Source: Phytophthora quininea (taxonomy: Eukaryota; Oomycota; Peronosporomycetes; Peronosporales; Peronosporaceae). Taken from it: a stretch of DNA of 64,000 nucleotides. Positions 55,643 through 64,000 of this stretch are shown here, piece after piece. The translations under genes were made by a program, and so were the position numbers. The DNA lies in contig JAAVTG010000695.1 of NCBI GenBank assembly GCA_011947345.1, forward strand, positions 1 through 64,000, given 5' to 3'. The notes under the pieces are model-generated. The model ran no database searches. It was given only the letters and a program-made list of their open reading frames with translations, and was not told the origin of the DNA. Within the stretch, counting starts at the first letter, position 1. The number at the start of each line of letters is the position of its first letter.

Positions 55643-55915
55643 ATGTGCGGACCCGACGACATGGGTGGCCCCGGCATGGACATGTGCTGCGAGGACGAGT
55701 GCTGTGGGTGCCTGGCAGGGCTTTGCTGCGCCTCGTGCTGCCTCGCGGGAGCTTCTGCTGCAGATAACGGCGACCGACGGGACCGACGAGGATACGACTC
55801 GCCCAGGGAAGTGTACGTGCAGCCCGTCGTGGTGCAACAAGCGTACGAGTACCCTCCGCCACCTCCAGGCTACGGCCCGCCGCCCCCGCCTCCGCGTCAC
55901 GCTTACTACTACTAG
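55643..55915 (+). CDS. Small Cys-rich CYSTM-like protein 3
   Basis: 90 residues, uninterrupted. MCGPDDMGGPGMDMCCEDE, then CCGCLAGLCCASCCLAGASA, then RRGYDSPREVYVQPVVVQQ, then YPPPPPGYGPPPPPPRHAYY. It is the intact counterpart of paralogue 2, which confirms the frame there. Conservation of the DDxxGP start, the Cys block and the YVQPVVVQQ strand points to selection on all three parts. Confidence 0.8.
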   Translation: MCGPDDMGGPGMDMCCEDECCGCLAGLCCASCCLAGASAADNGDRRDRRGYDSPREVYVQPVVVQQAYEYPPPPPGYGPPPPPPRHAYYY

Positions 55916-56069
55916 GACACTATCTCAATGGGGAAACACGGCTTCTATCATTGTCAATGCAGCAACTAAATAACAAGCGCCTTGATTTTCATGTTCATGC
56001 TTTGCTTCAACTTGCCCAAAGTGGCCCGTCACATCCTCAGACTTGGGAAATCTGAGTCCATTTCAGACG

Positions 56070-56969
56070 ATGGGAGGCGAGACGGTCGTGGCCACGCGGC
56101 TCCACTGGCACAGCCACTCGCAGCGAGAGCGCATCGATGTGGACAAGCTGCTGAACCAAGTGCGCGCGTTCTGCGCTCGCGCAACGACGTACAGCAACAG
56201 CGGCATTCTGATCGCTGTCGGGTTGCCTACAGAAGCCGCAGAGGTGATCTCTGGAGCTGCTTCGGAAGCCTCCGCCTCATCCAGCGACTTCTTCAAGTCT
56301 GTGCAAGAGTTTATGACCCAGTTGCAGTCCGAGGTGGCGTCTGGATCCATCCCCGGCAAAGTGGAGATCATTCCAATGCTGCACTGGGGGAAATTCGTTC
56401 CTGCTTTGAACGCCCTGGTGGGCACAGCAGCCGACCGCTTTCCTGAGGCAGATACGCTGCTGCTGCAGTCTCTTGAGGTCGAGGTGGACGCTGCAGGAGT
56501 GGACAGTCTCCGTTCGCACTATGACGCCGAGCACGATCTTGTCGTCGGTGCTGCGCTGCCAGGTCACAACTTCCAGCCGGATCCAGCGAGACAACCGCTG
56601 GAACTCGGCGGCTTGACGTCGCCGTGGAACACATTGGCGCTATGGAACTTGAACCAACTGACCAAGGTGGGCTTTGCGCTTATGGGCGACGCCCTGCGAC
56701 TCCAAGTTGATGGCGTCGGCTCGGCGGCAGGTATCGAAGAAGTCTCCACCATCGCCATGTACCAGCAGCTTTTAGCGACTACTGCGTCGCCTACGAAAGC
56801 GAAGTTGGTTCGAGTTCCGAGCATCGCGTGGCAAGTGGACGGACTTCAGGACCCCGAGCGTTTGACTTGGCACGAGAAGAAGATGGTGAGCAAGAAACAA
56901 CGTGCAGCTGCACAGATGGCCCACTTTGGTGGCGTGGCTTCTGGCGCTGTTTTCCACCTGGACGTCTGA
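56070..56969 (+). CDS. Conserved protein of unknown function, tandem paralogue A
   Basis: 299 residues, uninterrupted, starting MGGETVVATRLHWHSHSQRE. Blocks shared with the next gene include RIDVDKLL, GILIAVGLP, HWGKFVPALNALVGTAAD, LLLQSLEVEVDAAGV, GLTSPWNTLALWNL, GFALMGDALRL and KKMVSKKQRAAAQMAHFGG. No signal peptide or membrane segment. The alternation of strands and helices and the WGKFVPALNALV and SPWNTLALWNL blocks loosely recall nucleotide-sugar transferase-like folds, but no DxD is clear and I do not name it. Start placed at the ATG that aligns with the paralogue's MRGTTVVGTRLHW. Confidence 0.75.
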   Translation: MGGETVVATRLHWHSHSQRERIDVDKLLNQVRAFCARATTYSNSGILIAVGLPTEAAEVISGAASEASASSSDFFKSVQEFMTQLQSEVASGSIPGKVEIIPMLHWGKFVPALNALVGTAADRFPEADTLLLQSLEVEVDAAGVDSLRSHYDAEHDLVVGAALPGHNFQPDPARQPLELGGLTSPWNTLALWNLNQLTKVGFALMGDALRLQVDGVGSAAGIEEVSTIAMYQQLLATTASPTKAKLVRVPSIAWQVDGLQDPERLTWHEKKMVSKKQRAAAQMAHFGGVASGAVFHLDV

Positions 56970-57117
56970 AGTGGAGGCATGAAGGTGTAGAACCACAATA
57001 CGACGAGGAAACTTTTGCCCTCGAGCGCTGCAACGTCTGTTCCTCAGATCTGAATCAGATCGTCTGATGCGTGTGGAAACGTATCGTAGCGCTGGAAGCA
57101 TTTCGCCAAGTGACGAC

Positions 57118-58067
57118 AATGCGCGGCACGACCGTCGTTGGCACTCGACTGCACTGGCAAAGCCACACGCAGCACGACCGCATCGACGTCGACAAGTTGC
57201 TGCGTCACCTGCGAACTGCGCTCGCGCTGCTGCATATGCTGATGGCGGAATCCTCATCGCCGTGGGGCTCCCAGCGGCGATTGCATCAACCATCACAGGA
57301 ACGAATCCAGCGTCCGTCTCATGCGGTCGTGTAACATCGATCTCTTCATCCTCGTCGAAGGCCACCAGTGTCTTTGTCGATTCGGTGCGGGAGTTCATGA
57401 CGGAGCTGCAGAGAGAAGCGGCTGACGGGACGATCGCTGGCAACGTCGAGGTCATCCCGATGCTCTACTGGGGCAAGTTCGTGCCGGCATTGAATGCGTT
57501 GGTGGGGACGGCGGCCGATCACTTCCCGATGCTGACACGTTGCTGCTGCAATCGCTAGAGGTTGAGGTGGATGCTGCAGGCGTTGCGTTAATGCGTGCGA
57601 ACTTCGACCTCGAGCACGATCTCGTAGTCGGCGCGACGTTGCCTGGCCATGTCTTTCAGTCCGAGCCAAGCATGCAGCCACAGGAGCTGAGCGGACTCAC
57701 GTCGCCGTGGAATACTCTCGCGCTTTGGAACTTGCAGCAGTTGACCAAGATCGGCTTTGCCCTGATGGGCGATGCGCTGCGCTTAGAAGTGGAAGGAGTT
57801 GGCCCCGCCGGAGGCGACGAGGAGGTCTCCACGATCTCCATGTATCAGCAGTTATTTGCCAACACGCCGTCCCCCACGAGAGCGAAACTCGTCCAAATTC
57901 CAGGCGTGGTGTGGCAAGTCGCCGACTTCAAGGACCCGGAGCGAGTCGCCTGGCACAGCATGAAGATGCGCAGCAAGAAGCAGCGCACGGCTGCGCAAAT
58001 GGCGCACTTTGGCGGCGTCAAGGCAGGAAAAGTGTACCATGTCGAGACGAAACGTTTCGAGCAATAG
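57118..58067 (+). CDS. Conserved protein of unknown function, tandem paralogue B
   Basis: About 317 residues, starting MRGTTVVGTRLHWQSHTQHD and ending GKVYHVETKRFEQ. It is collinear with paralogue A except for an inserted Thr/Ser-rich stretch (TNPASVSCGRVTSISSSSSK). Two single-base losses break it, near 57222 (after LRTALA) and near 57528 (after ADHFP). Beyond each the paralogue's blocks resume in another frame. The 148-bp gap to paralogue A suggests a local tandem duplication. Confidence 0.72.
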
Positions 58068-58174
58068 ATAACTTGCTTTAGCAACTGATCGACATCCTTT
58101 CGCTCTTTTTGATTGAGACAAACTATGCCGCCTCGATTTGATACGCCCAGTAGACGACGTTCAGGCGACGGCGC

Positions 58175-61100
58175 ATGACTCAGGGCGATGGCATCCAAGC
58201 GCGCGCGGCCTCTCTGCGCCAGGCTGCCACGCGGCGGTGGCTCGTGAAGGACGAGCTGGCGTTCCTGCTCCACCAGCACAAAGCGGCGGGCGTGCCGGTG
58301 TTGCGCTCGCTGCAGGCGCGGCCTCCGAGTACGCAGCTTTCTGTTTTTTTTTCTTTCTAGGCTCGCTTTGTTGTGCACGCCACCGACGGTGTGCATTGCT
58401 ATAGGTGGCACGTTGCTGTTCTACAGCACGCACGAGGTGCCGGACTACAAGAAGGACGGATGGCGCTGGCAGAAGCGCAAGGACAAGAGCGGACGCGTAC
58501 GGAGAGAAATCATGGAGACCCCAACCGTTTTTGAGGCAAGAACTTATTGCGATTATTGCAGGTGCGAGAGGACAGAGCCAAGTTGGTGATCAACAGACAA
58601 GTGATCGTGCTGGGGAGCTACGTGCACTCAGCTGAGACTCCGGTGAGTGAGTTGTGAAAAGGATGAGGGTTTATGGGAGCTATTGCTAACGAGCTATTCC
58701 TCTTGGGTGCAGACGTTCCATCGGAGGACATACTCGGTGCGGGATTCGCAGAACGACGTCGTTCTTGTGCACTACTTTGATGAAGTCAACAAGGAGGCCA
58801 CGCGGCTGCCAAACAGCGCTAAAGGCATCCAGCGATCCTTACCTGCCGCCAGTTTGAGCGGAAATGCTACACTGCCCATGCAGCCAAGTCCACCAAGAAC
58901 TTCAGCTGCAGAAGAAACAGTTGAATCCATCATGAAAAGTACGGTACTGATGTTGACCTGCCATTAGTTGTTGGAACGTCGACCGACTTGATATTTTGAT
59001 TGTTGGTGCAGACTGTTTCGAAATGGACTTTGAGCCACATCCAGCATCCTATCTGAACCCCACTGCTGGAATCGCAGACATGGATCTACTTCTTCTGAAG
59101 GATAATGCGATGGAAGGGATAACTACGGCATTTGGCGACGACGATCTCTTTAATGGTTTTCGCTCGGCAATATCTCCTGTCAAACAAGCCAGTGGTGTGG
59201 GTGGCCAACAAACATTTGAGCTGGCTGCAATTTCAGATTTCTCGCCAGACTGGGACTTTGGTGACGGGGTGCTAAAATATTGATTTGCCTGGCAACAAAA
59301 CTTCCGGAAGAGCTTGCTAAAAGCCCTGTGAACGTTTTCGTGCAATTTGGAGCTATACGAGTGCGCGCGGATAAGGTCTCCGATACCGTCTTGCGGTGTA
59401 TAGGTATATGGCAGCTGAATGTATTTCATGTTGAAAACAAAACTAAATCACGGCTGTCCTTCATGCTATTGTAGCCCCCAGTTCCAGAGATCTCGGCATG
59501 GTTGACTTTTACGTGTGCCATTGGAGTGGCTTGATGCACCAAGAGAGCATTCAGCTGTCGCAGAAGAAACAATTCACATATCGGAGTCATTACCAGGTTT
59601 CTCCGTCATTGGCGGGCGAAATTGTCATTGGAAGACAGCAAGAAAAAGTGATCAACACACTTGACCTAGGAGCGCCTGCTCCAATGAATTCTGGAAAACG
59701 TGGTCGTTCGCCGACTGTTCCATCTCATGCAGCCCGCAACAATAAGAAGTCAGCTGACGGATTCGGCGGATTAAATAGGAACCTTTCCTCCTATGTGGAA
59801 TCGGATTGTACGTTATCAACCGCGATATTTATCAGCGATGAAACTCTAATGTTGTTATGCTGTGTTTGAATTGTAGTGGACGAGCGGCAATGCAAAATTC
59901 GAGTCGTAGAACGGCTTTCAGAATTTCACCAAGCAATACGAACCAGAGCAGTCGAACCAGTCCCCGATGCTGGTTTTCCGTTCAATTCGGGCAGCTTGGT
60001 CAACGATTCAGAAAAAGCAAGAGAGGATAGATTATCATTGCCGACAAACATACAGCCACCAAGCTCGTTGACGAGCCAGACTGAAAGCAAGGAGCAAGAA
60101 CCAACGAAATCAGGAGACCGTGTTGAACTCACCATCTCACCAGCTCCACCCGATGGGAGCTCCGCTGCGTTGGACGATGGTACCATCGAATCGCTCAGCG
60201 ACAATGATCTGGAGCAGCTATCGGAGAAGCTTCTTGAGCGCGTTGTACGCCAGCTTGTCACAGTTGCTCACACCAGCGAAGAACTTCTGGAGGAACTTAA
60301 CTCTCTGGATGAAACGGGGTTGAGCCTGCTGCATTACGTGAGTTTCTACAATTATTCGCAGCTTGTTCCAGTGTTGGTTGCGCATGGTGCGCGTATCAAC
60401 CAACAGAGTACCCAAGGACAAACAGCTCTCCACCTCGCTGCAGGTTGTGGCCACAACGAGGTGGTTGATGTGCTTTTGCAATCTGGAGCGGATTTTTATG
60501 TTCGCGATTTTTGGGCTCACTGCTGCCGATCGTGCGGAGAGTCGGGTCACGCTGATGCTGCTACGAAGCTGCGACAGCACATGGGGATCGAGACTGCTGT
60601 AGATTCGTCTACCGGTGATGAAATTTATGGGTACGGCGGATCTCCTATGGAGATTGATGAGCAAACTCCCTACATGGATGCAGGTGACATGGGGCTTCTG
60701 GAAGGAAATGATTCTTCGCTGCGCTCTCACTCAAACAGTTGTGAGAGTCCGTGCGAGGGCATTGCGCCAAGTCGACTTCATATGTGCGTTGTTCGCGCTA
60801 CTTCGTTGTTATTCATTGTCTAAATGTTTCTTACGCAGGTCGGAGAGAATCAAGAACACAACCGCAAGCTCTTGCTCGGGGCGTTTTCGACAATGAGCTT
60901 GCATGACAAATGCGCACTTTCCCTGAGTATTTCAAGAGACTCAGTTGGCCACACGGCTCGTCGTCGGGAAAGTAGTGCTGGCGAGGAACTGACGAGTTCT
61001 CCAAGTGGCAGCAACACGTCTGTAGGTCTCGGCTCATCGCCCGCTAGCATGGTGGGATTGGATGCGAACCTTGTCGGCGGACGACTGCATCTCTCCAGTG

Positions 61101-61699
61101 GAGAGAACGATTCCGACGTCCAGAGCGTCATTGCTGAAGACGAAGAGGGTCTGACAAAGCTGCAAGCTGCTATGGAACTCATGGGCCCAGAGGAACGGCA
61201 GTCTCTGGAAGATGAAGTGAAGGTTTTGCAACATGGCATTCGTGCATGGCTGCTCAAGCGAAATTGTAAGCACATGCGAGAGACGACCAAGCAGTTGCGC
61301 GAAGCTACGCAGAGTATTGAGAACCACCAGAAACAGCAAGGAGGTCATGACATTCTAGCCAGTGAAATGTCGGAACGTGAACGTGCCGCAGTAACCGTCC
61401 AAGCCGCAACGCGTACGATGCTGGCTCGACGTCAATTTCTCCAGACTAAACACGTTGCCATCAAGTTCCAAGCAGCCACCCGTGGTGTACTTTGCCGCAA
61501 GAATTTCGCGCGCATGAAAGCACATGCGCTTGCTTCGCTTGTGATCCAGCGCAACGTTCGGGAATGGTGGAACAAACAGCCATCTGCCACACGACCCGGG
61601 AGCTTGGAACGAGATGATAGCGAACAAAAAGGCGAAGAGGCGGATCTCTCCGAGGATAACCTCCATCACGAGGCCTTCCAAACAAGCCTAAGCAATTGA
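58175..61699 (+). CDS. CAMTA: CAMTA-like transcription activator (CG-1, TIG, ankyrin, IQ)
   Basis: Calmodulin-regulated transcription factor. Eight exons, about 58175-58328, 58405-58496, 58562-58642, 58713-58938, 59012-59397, 59475-59817, 59877-60783 and 60839-61699. The CG-1 DNA-binding domain reads RRWLVKDELAFLLHQHK, ARPPSGTLLFYS, YKKDGWRWQKRKDK, RAKLVINRQVIVLGSYVHSA and TFHRRTYSV...VLVHYFDE. A TIG/IPT segment starts at KILICLATKLPEELAKSPVN. Ankyrin repeats: TGLSLLHYVSFYNYSQLVPV and GQTALHLAAGCGHNEVVDVL. C-terminal IQ motifs: AVTVQAATRTMLARRQFL and AIKFQAATRGVLCRKNF. This is the full CAMTA domain order. Frame slips near 59265 (G4), 60505, 60540 and at the exon 7/8 junction. Confidence 0.87.
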
Positions 61700-61812
61700 G
61701 TAGTCTAAGCCACCTCCAACATATACCATAGCATAATCCCAAAACCTCTTGAAGCACACACTCCCTCGTTCTATTTGCCGCTTACACCTCGGAAGGCTAT
61801 CCGGACACCTGC

Positions 61813-62360
61813 TTACTGGTTAGCTTCCTCCTCCTCGTCCGTGTATCGTCGGAAGCCAGGGATGGGCGGCGTCCAGGTGGCCATCGTGAGTCCGTCAGCC
61901 ATAGGGGCGTCGTCCACCTCCAGCGCCTCGGCTTGTAGCTCGGCCGGCAAGGCGTTAATGGCCTCCCACTTCATGTCGATCTTGGTCTGCAGGTCGCGCA
62001 TCAGGTGGTTGTGCTCGATGCTCGTCATCCGGTTGTAATGCGGCCAATCTCCTGGTGGCGCAGCTTCTCCTCCTCTGTCCACTCCTCACTGCAGCCCAAC
62101 ACATAATAGATTTATTCGTTAGTACATGAAGAAACGATAGTAGGAAAAGCAACCACTCCTTACGCGTCCGGGTACTGGCCCTTGATGGCGCGCAGCATCT
62201 GCTCGAAGTTGGCGTCGTCGCCGCCCTTCTTGTTCTTCTTCTTCTTGTCCTTCTTGGAGGCGAAGCTGCGGGATCCGATGGGGGCGATGGAGTCGGTCAA
62301 AGCAATGGCCGCGGTCCGCTTGGCGGCGGCGGCAGTCGCGCAACGCAGCAGCATCGCCAT
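61813..62360 (-). CDS. Small mitochondrial protein, possibly ribosomal
   Basis: About 155 residues. Exon 1 62360-62164, intron 62089-62163, exon 2 62088-61813. The N-terminus (MAMLLRCATAAAAKRTAAIA) is a clear mitochondrial presequence ending near GSRSFASKKD. It is followed by a Lys-rich patch, then EEWTEEEKLRHQEIGR, YNRMTSIEHNHLMRDLQTKI and MKWEAINALPAELQAEALEV, ending TWTPPIPGFRRYTDEEEE. The last blocks resemble a small conserved mitochondrial-ribosome-associated family, but I cannot name it. One base is off near 62035 (between EIGR and YNRM). Confidence 0.7.
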
Positions 62361-62533
62361 GTCTCTCAATTGCTACTGTAGCTCTTCACCACCACAAGTA
62401 TCGGTGGTGTACCGTAAAATCTCAATTAAGTACGATTTTAAAGCACTGAAATTGAAGTGATGTGGACACAGGAGGACAGAATTTAAACAGCGGTATATTG
62501 CAACAAAACTTAAATATCATCCAGTGGCACCTT

Positions 62534-64000
62534 TCAGTCCTGTGTTTCCTGCACTTGGTCGTTTAACTGGAGGCTAGGATAGAATTGAACATCGGAGAAG
62601 TCGGACACGACCATGGGAAACTCTTGACCGAATTGAGGAGGAGGCAGTTCCATCCCAGGCGGCAATAGGAGGAGGACCTGGGTTGAAGTAATATCGAGAG
62701 GGAGGATGCACTGGCGGCGGTAAGAAGCGTGGATCTGAAAAGACTGGGAACGTGTCGCCAACCCCAGGCGAAAAATACCGGACAACTTCCTTTGGTGCAG
62801 TTCGCCAAAGCGTCGACGTACTCCACGGGAGGTTTCCGCCTGGTGGTGCCAACTCGCGCTGGTTTGTGAAGTCCCAGCCGAAAAGAGACGACGTGGAAGC
62901 GTAGACTTGCTGCAGTTGCCACTCAAGCTCGGCGTCATCTTCGTATCTCCGTTGTTTCCTCCACCGTTGGTGGTCGCTATCGTAGTCTGGGTCATCGTCT
63001 TCGTCATCAGATACTTCACCGTTTGGCCCTTTACTCTCGAAAATATTTCCGTCATCAACCGCCACATCTTCGATCGGCATACGCACAATGTACTCGTCAA
63101 GCTTGCGCTTTCCTGCGTAAGGATTCCGCGCTTCCCCAACTTCCGGTGCCAATGGAGCGACCTGTGGCTGGAATACGGACGCGTTCGGATTCAAACCCAA
63201 AGACGAGATCGGCTTGCTCTCTATTTTCTCAGCTTGGTCATCATCAGAAGGCTCTGTGGTGGATTCACATGCAGAGTGCAGGGCGTTCTTGTCGTTGGTT
63301 TCGTCACCGACAACTACTTCAGAGTCATCTCTTTGCCGTGAATCTGGGACGTGATGAAGTGATAATTTTCGCTTCTTTTTCTTTTGGCTTTCTTCTTGTT
63401 GCGCGACGGTATTTTCCCTGCTGATACCCGTGGATTGTAGTCTTCCAGCGACACTTCCAGCAGCAGTTGCTCCATTCGCTCTGCTGCTTGCTTCTCCAAG
63501 TGACTTATGTAACTCTTCAGGATAAGCTGGGTACACAAACGCACATTAGGCTAATGAGTCCACGAGGCACCACGATAGCAACAAACTGTACCTGCTCCAC
63601 TAACATTGCGATGAGACGTTGGTAGTTCGCCCACGTGTTGATGGTCTCGCTTTCGGACACGAAAAGCTTGTTGAAACTGCTCTCCGTAAGAACGTGGACA
63701 GACGTTAAGAAACCCGACAAGACGTTTCCCACGAGCGAAAAAGTCGACCAGTGTCCTCAGCGAGCTCCGTTTTCACAGTTAAAATACCTTCATGTGTCAA
63801 CAACAAAAAGCGTTAAACCTCAGGTAATCACGGAATGCAACACACTATGCATACCAGTAGAAATATCCATGAACTCCATCGCCTCCAGCAGTTCGTACGT
63901 TTTCTCCGACGTTGTGTCGGTCCGGCTCGAGGTCTTGAGATGGCGCTGCATCAAACCCACGCAGAGCAGACTCCAGTTCAGCTTGTATAACTGCTTGACA
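62534..64000 (-). CDS. Unrecognised nuclear-type protein, 5' end beyond window
   Basis: Minus-strand gene running off the right edge. Exons >64000-63855, 63787-63602 and 63526-62534, introns 67 and 75 bp. The visible protein begins LNWSLLCVGLMQRHLKTSSR, is helical through SGFLTSVHVLTESSFNKLFV and NTWANYQRLIAMLVEQLILK, has a basic KKKKRKL (likely nuclear signal), a long acidic linker, RNPYAGKRKLDEYIVRMPIE, and a Pro-rich end (PPPQFGQEFPMVVSDFSDVQ) stopping at 62534. Slips at T5 near 63741, near 63425 and near 62665. No family recognised. Confidence 0.65.

Overview
The window reads as nuclear DNA of an oomycete (Phytophthora/Peronosporales-like stramenopile). The reasons are compact GC-rich genes with short GT-AG introns (about 50-100 bp), short intergenic gaps, a eukaryotic housekeeping set (beta-MPP, NRDE2, APRT, kinesin, NEK kinase, a CAMTA-type protein), traces of a Crypton-like and a pogo-like transposon, and a Pol III tRNA array. 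Species assignment is an inference from style; no search was run.

Region 1 (1-18763) is one tandem array of about 23 units. The period is 824 bp in the right half and 779-825 bp in the left half. Every unit carries, on the minus strand, a tRNA-Ala(AGC) gene followed after exactly one nucleotide by a tRNA-His(GTG) gene and then a T4 Pol III terminator. That gives 22 tandem pairs plus a partial tRNA-Ala at base 1 and a truncated tRNA-His at the right edge. The array runs off the left end. All open frames inside it are translations of tRNA and spacer. The one-nucleotide spacer is a G, which would be G-1 of tRNA-His if the upstream tRNA-Ala is released by 3' cleavage.

Region 2 (18764-25760) is gene-poor: AT-rich unique sequence, a decayed Crypton-like recombinase fragment, an unrecognised broken gene, a segment very dense in GATC, and a 902-bp internally deleted pogo-like element with terminal inverted repeats and a TA duplication.

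Region 3 (25891-64000) is gene-dense. In order: a DH-PH-PH-BRCT protein (+); beta-MPP (-); a gamma-glutamylcyclotransferase-like protein (-); a kinesin with a C-terminal ZZ finger (+); a small mitochondrial protein (-); a prolyl 4-hydroxylase with a large insertion (+); a mahogunin/LOG2-like RING E3 ligase (+); a NEK kinase (-); an MFSD1-like transporter (-); an IQ-repeat protein (-); NRDE2 (-); APRT (+); a two-domain Myb/trihelix-like protein with AT-hook (+); three tandem CYSTM-like Cys-rich small proteins (+); two tandem paralogues of unknown function (+); a CAMTA-like transcription factor (+); a small mitochondrial protein (-); and an unrecognised gene running off the right end (-). The genes do not form an obvious pathway. 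Several are divergently paired over about 100 bp (GGCT-like/kinesin, NRDE2/APRT).

A caution covers the whole window. Most genes, including clearly essential ones, carry single-base frameshifts, usually at short homopolymers. This is best explained by uncorrected indels in a long-read or homopolymer-prone assembly, so gene spans are given across the frameshifts and are not called pseudogenes.
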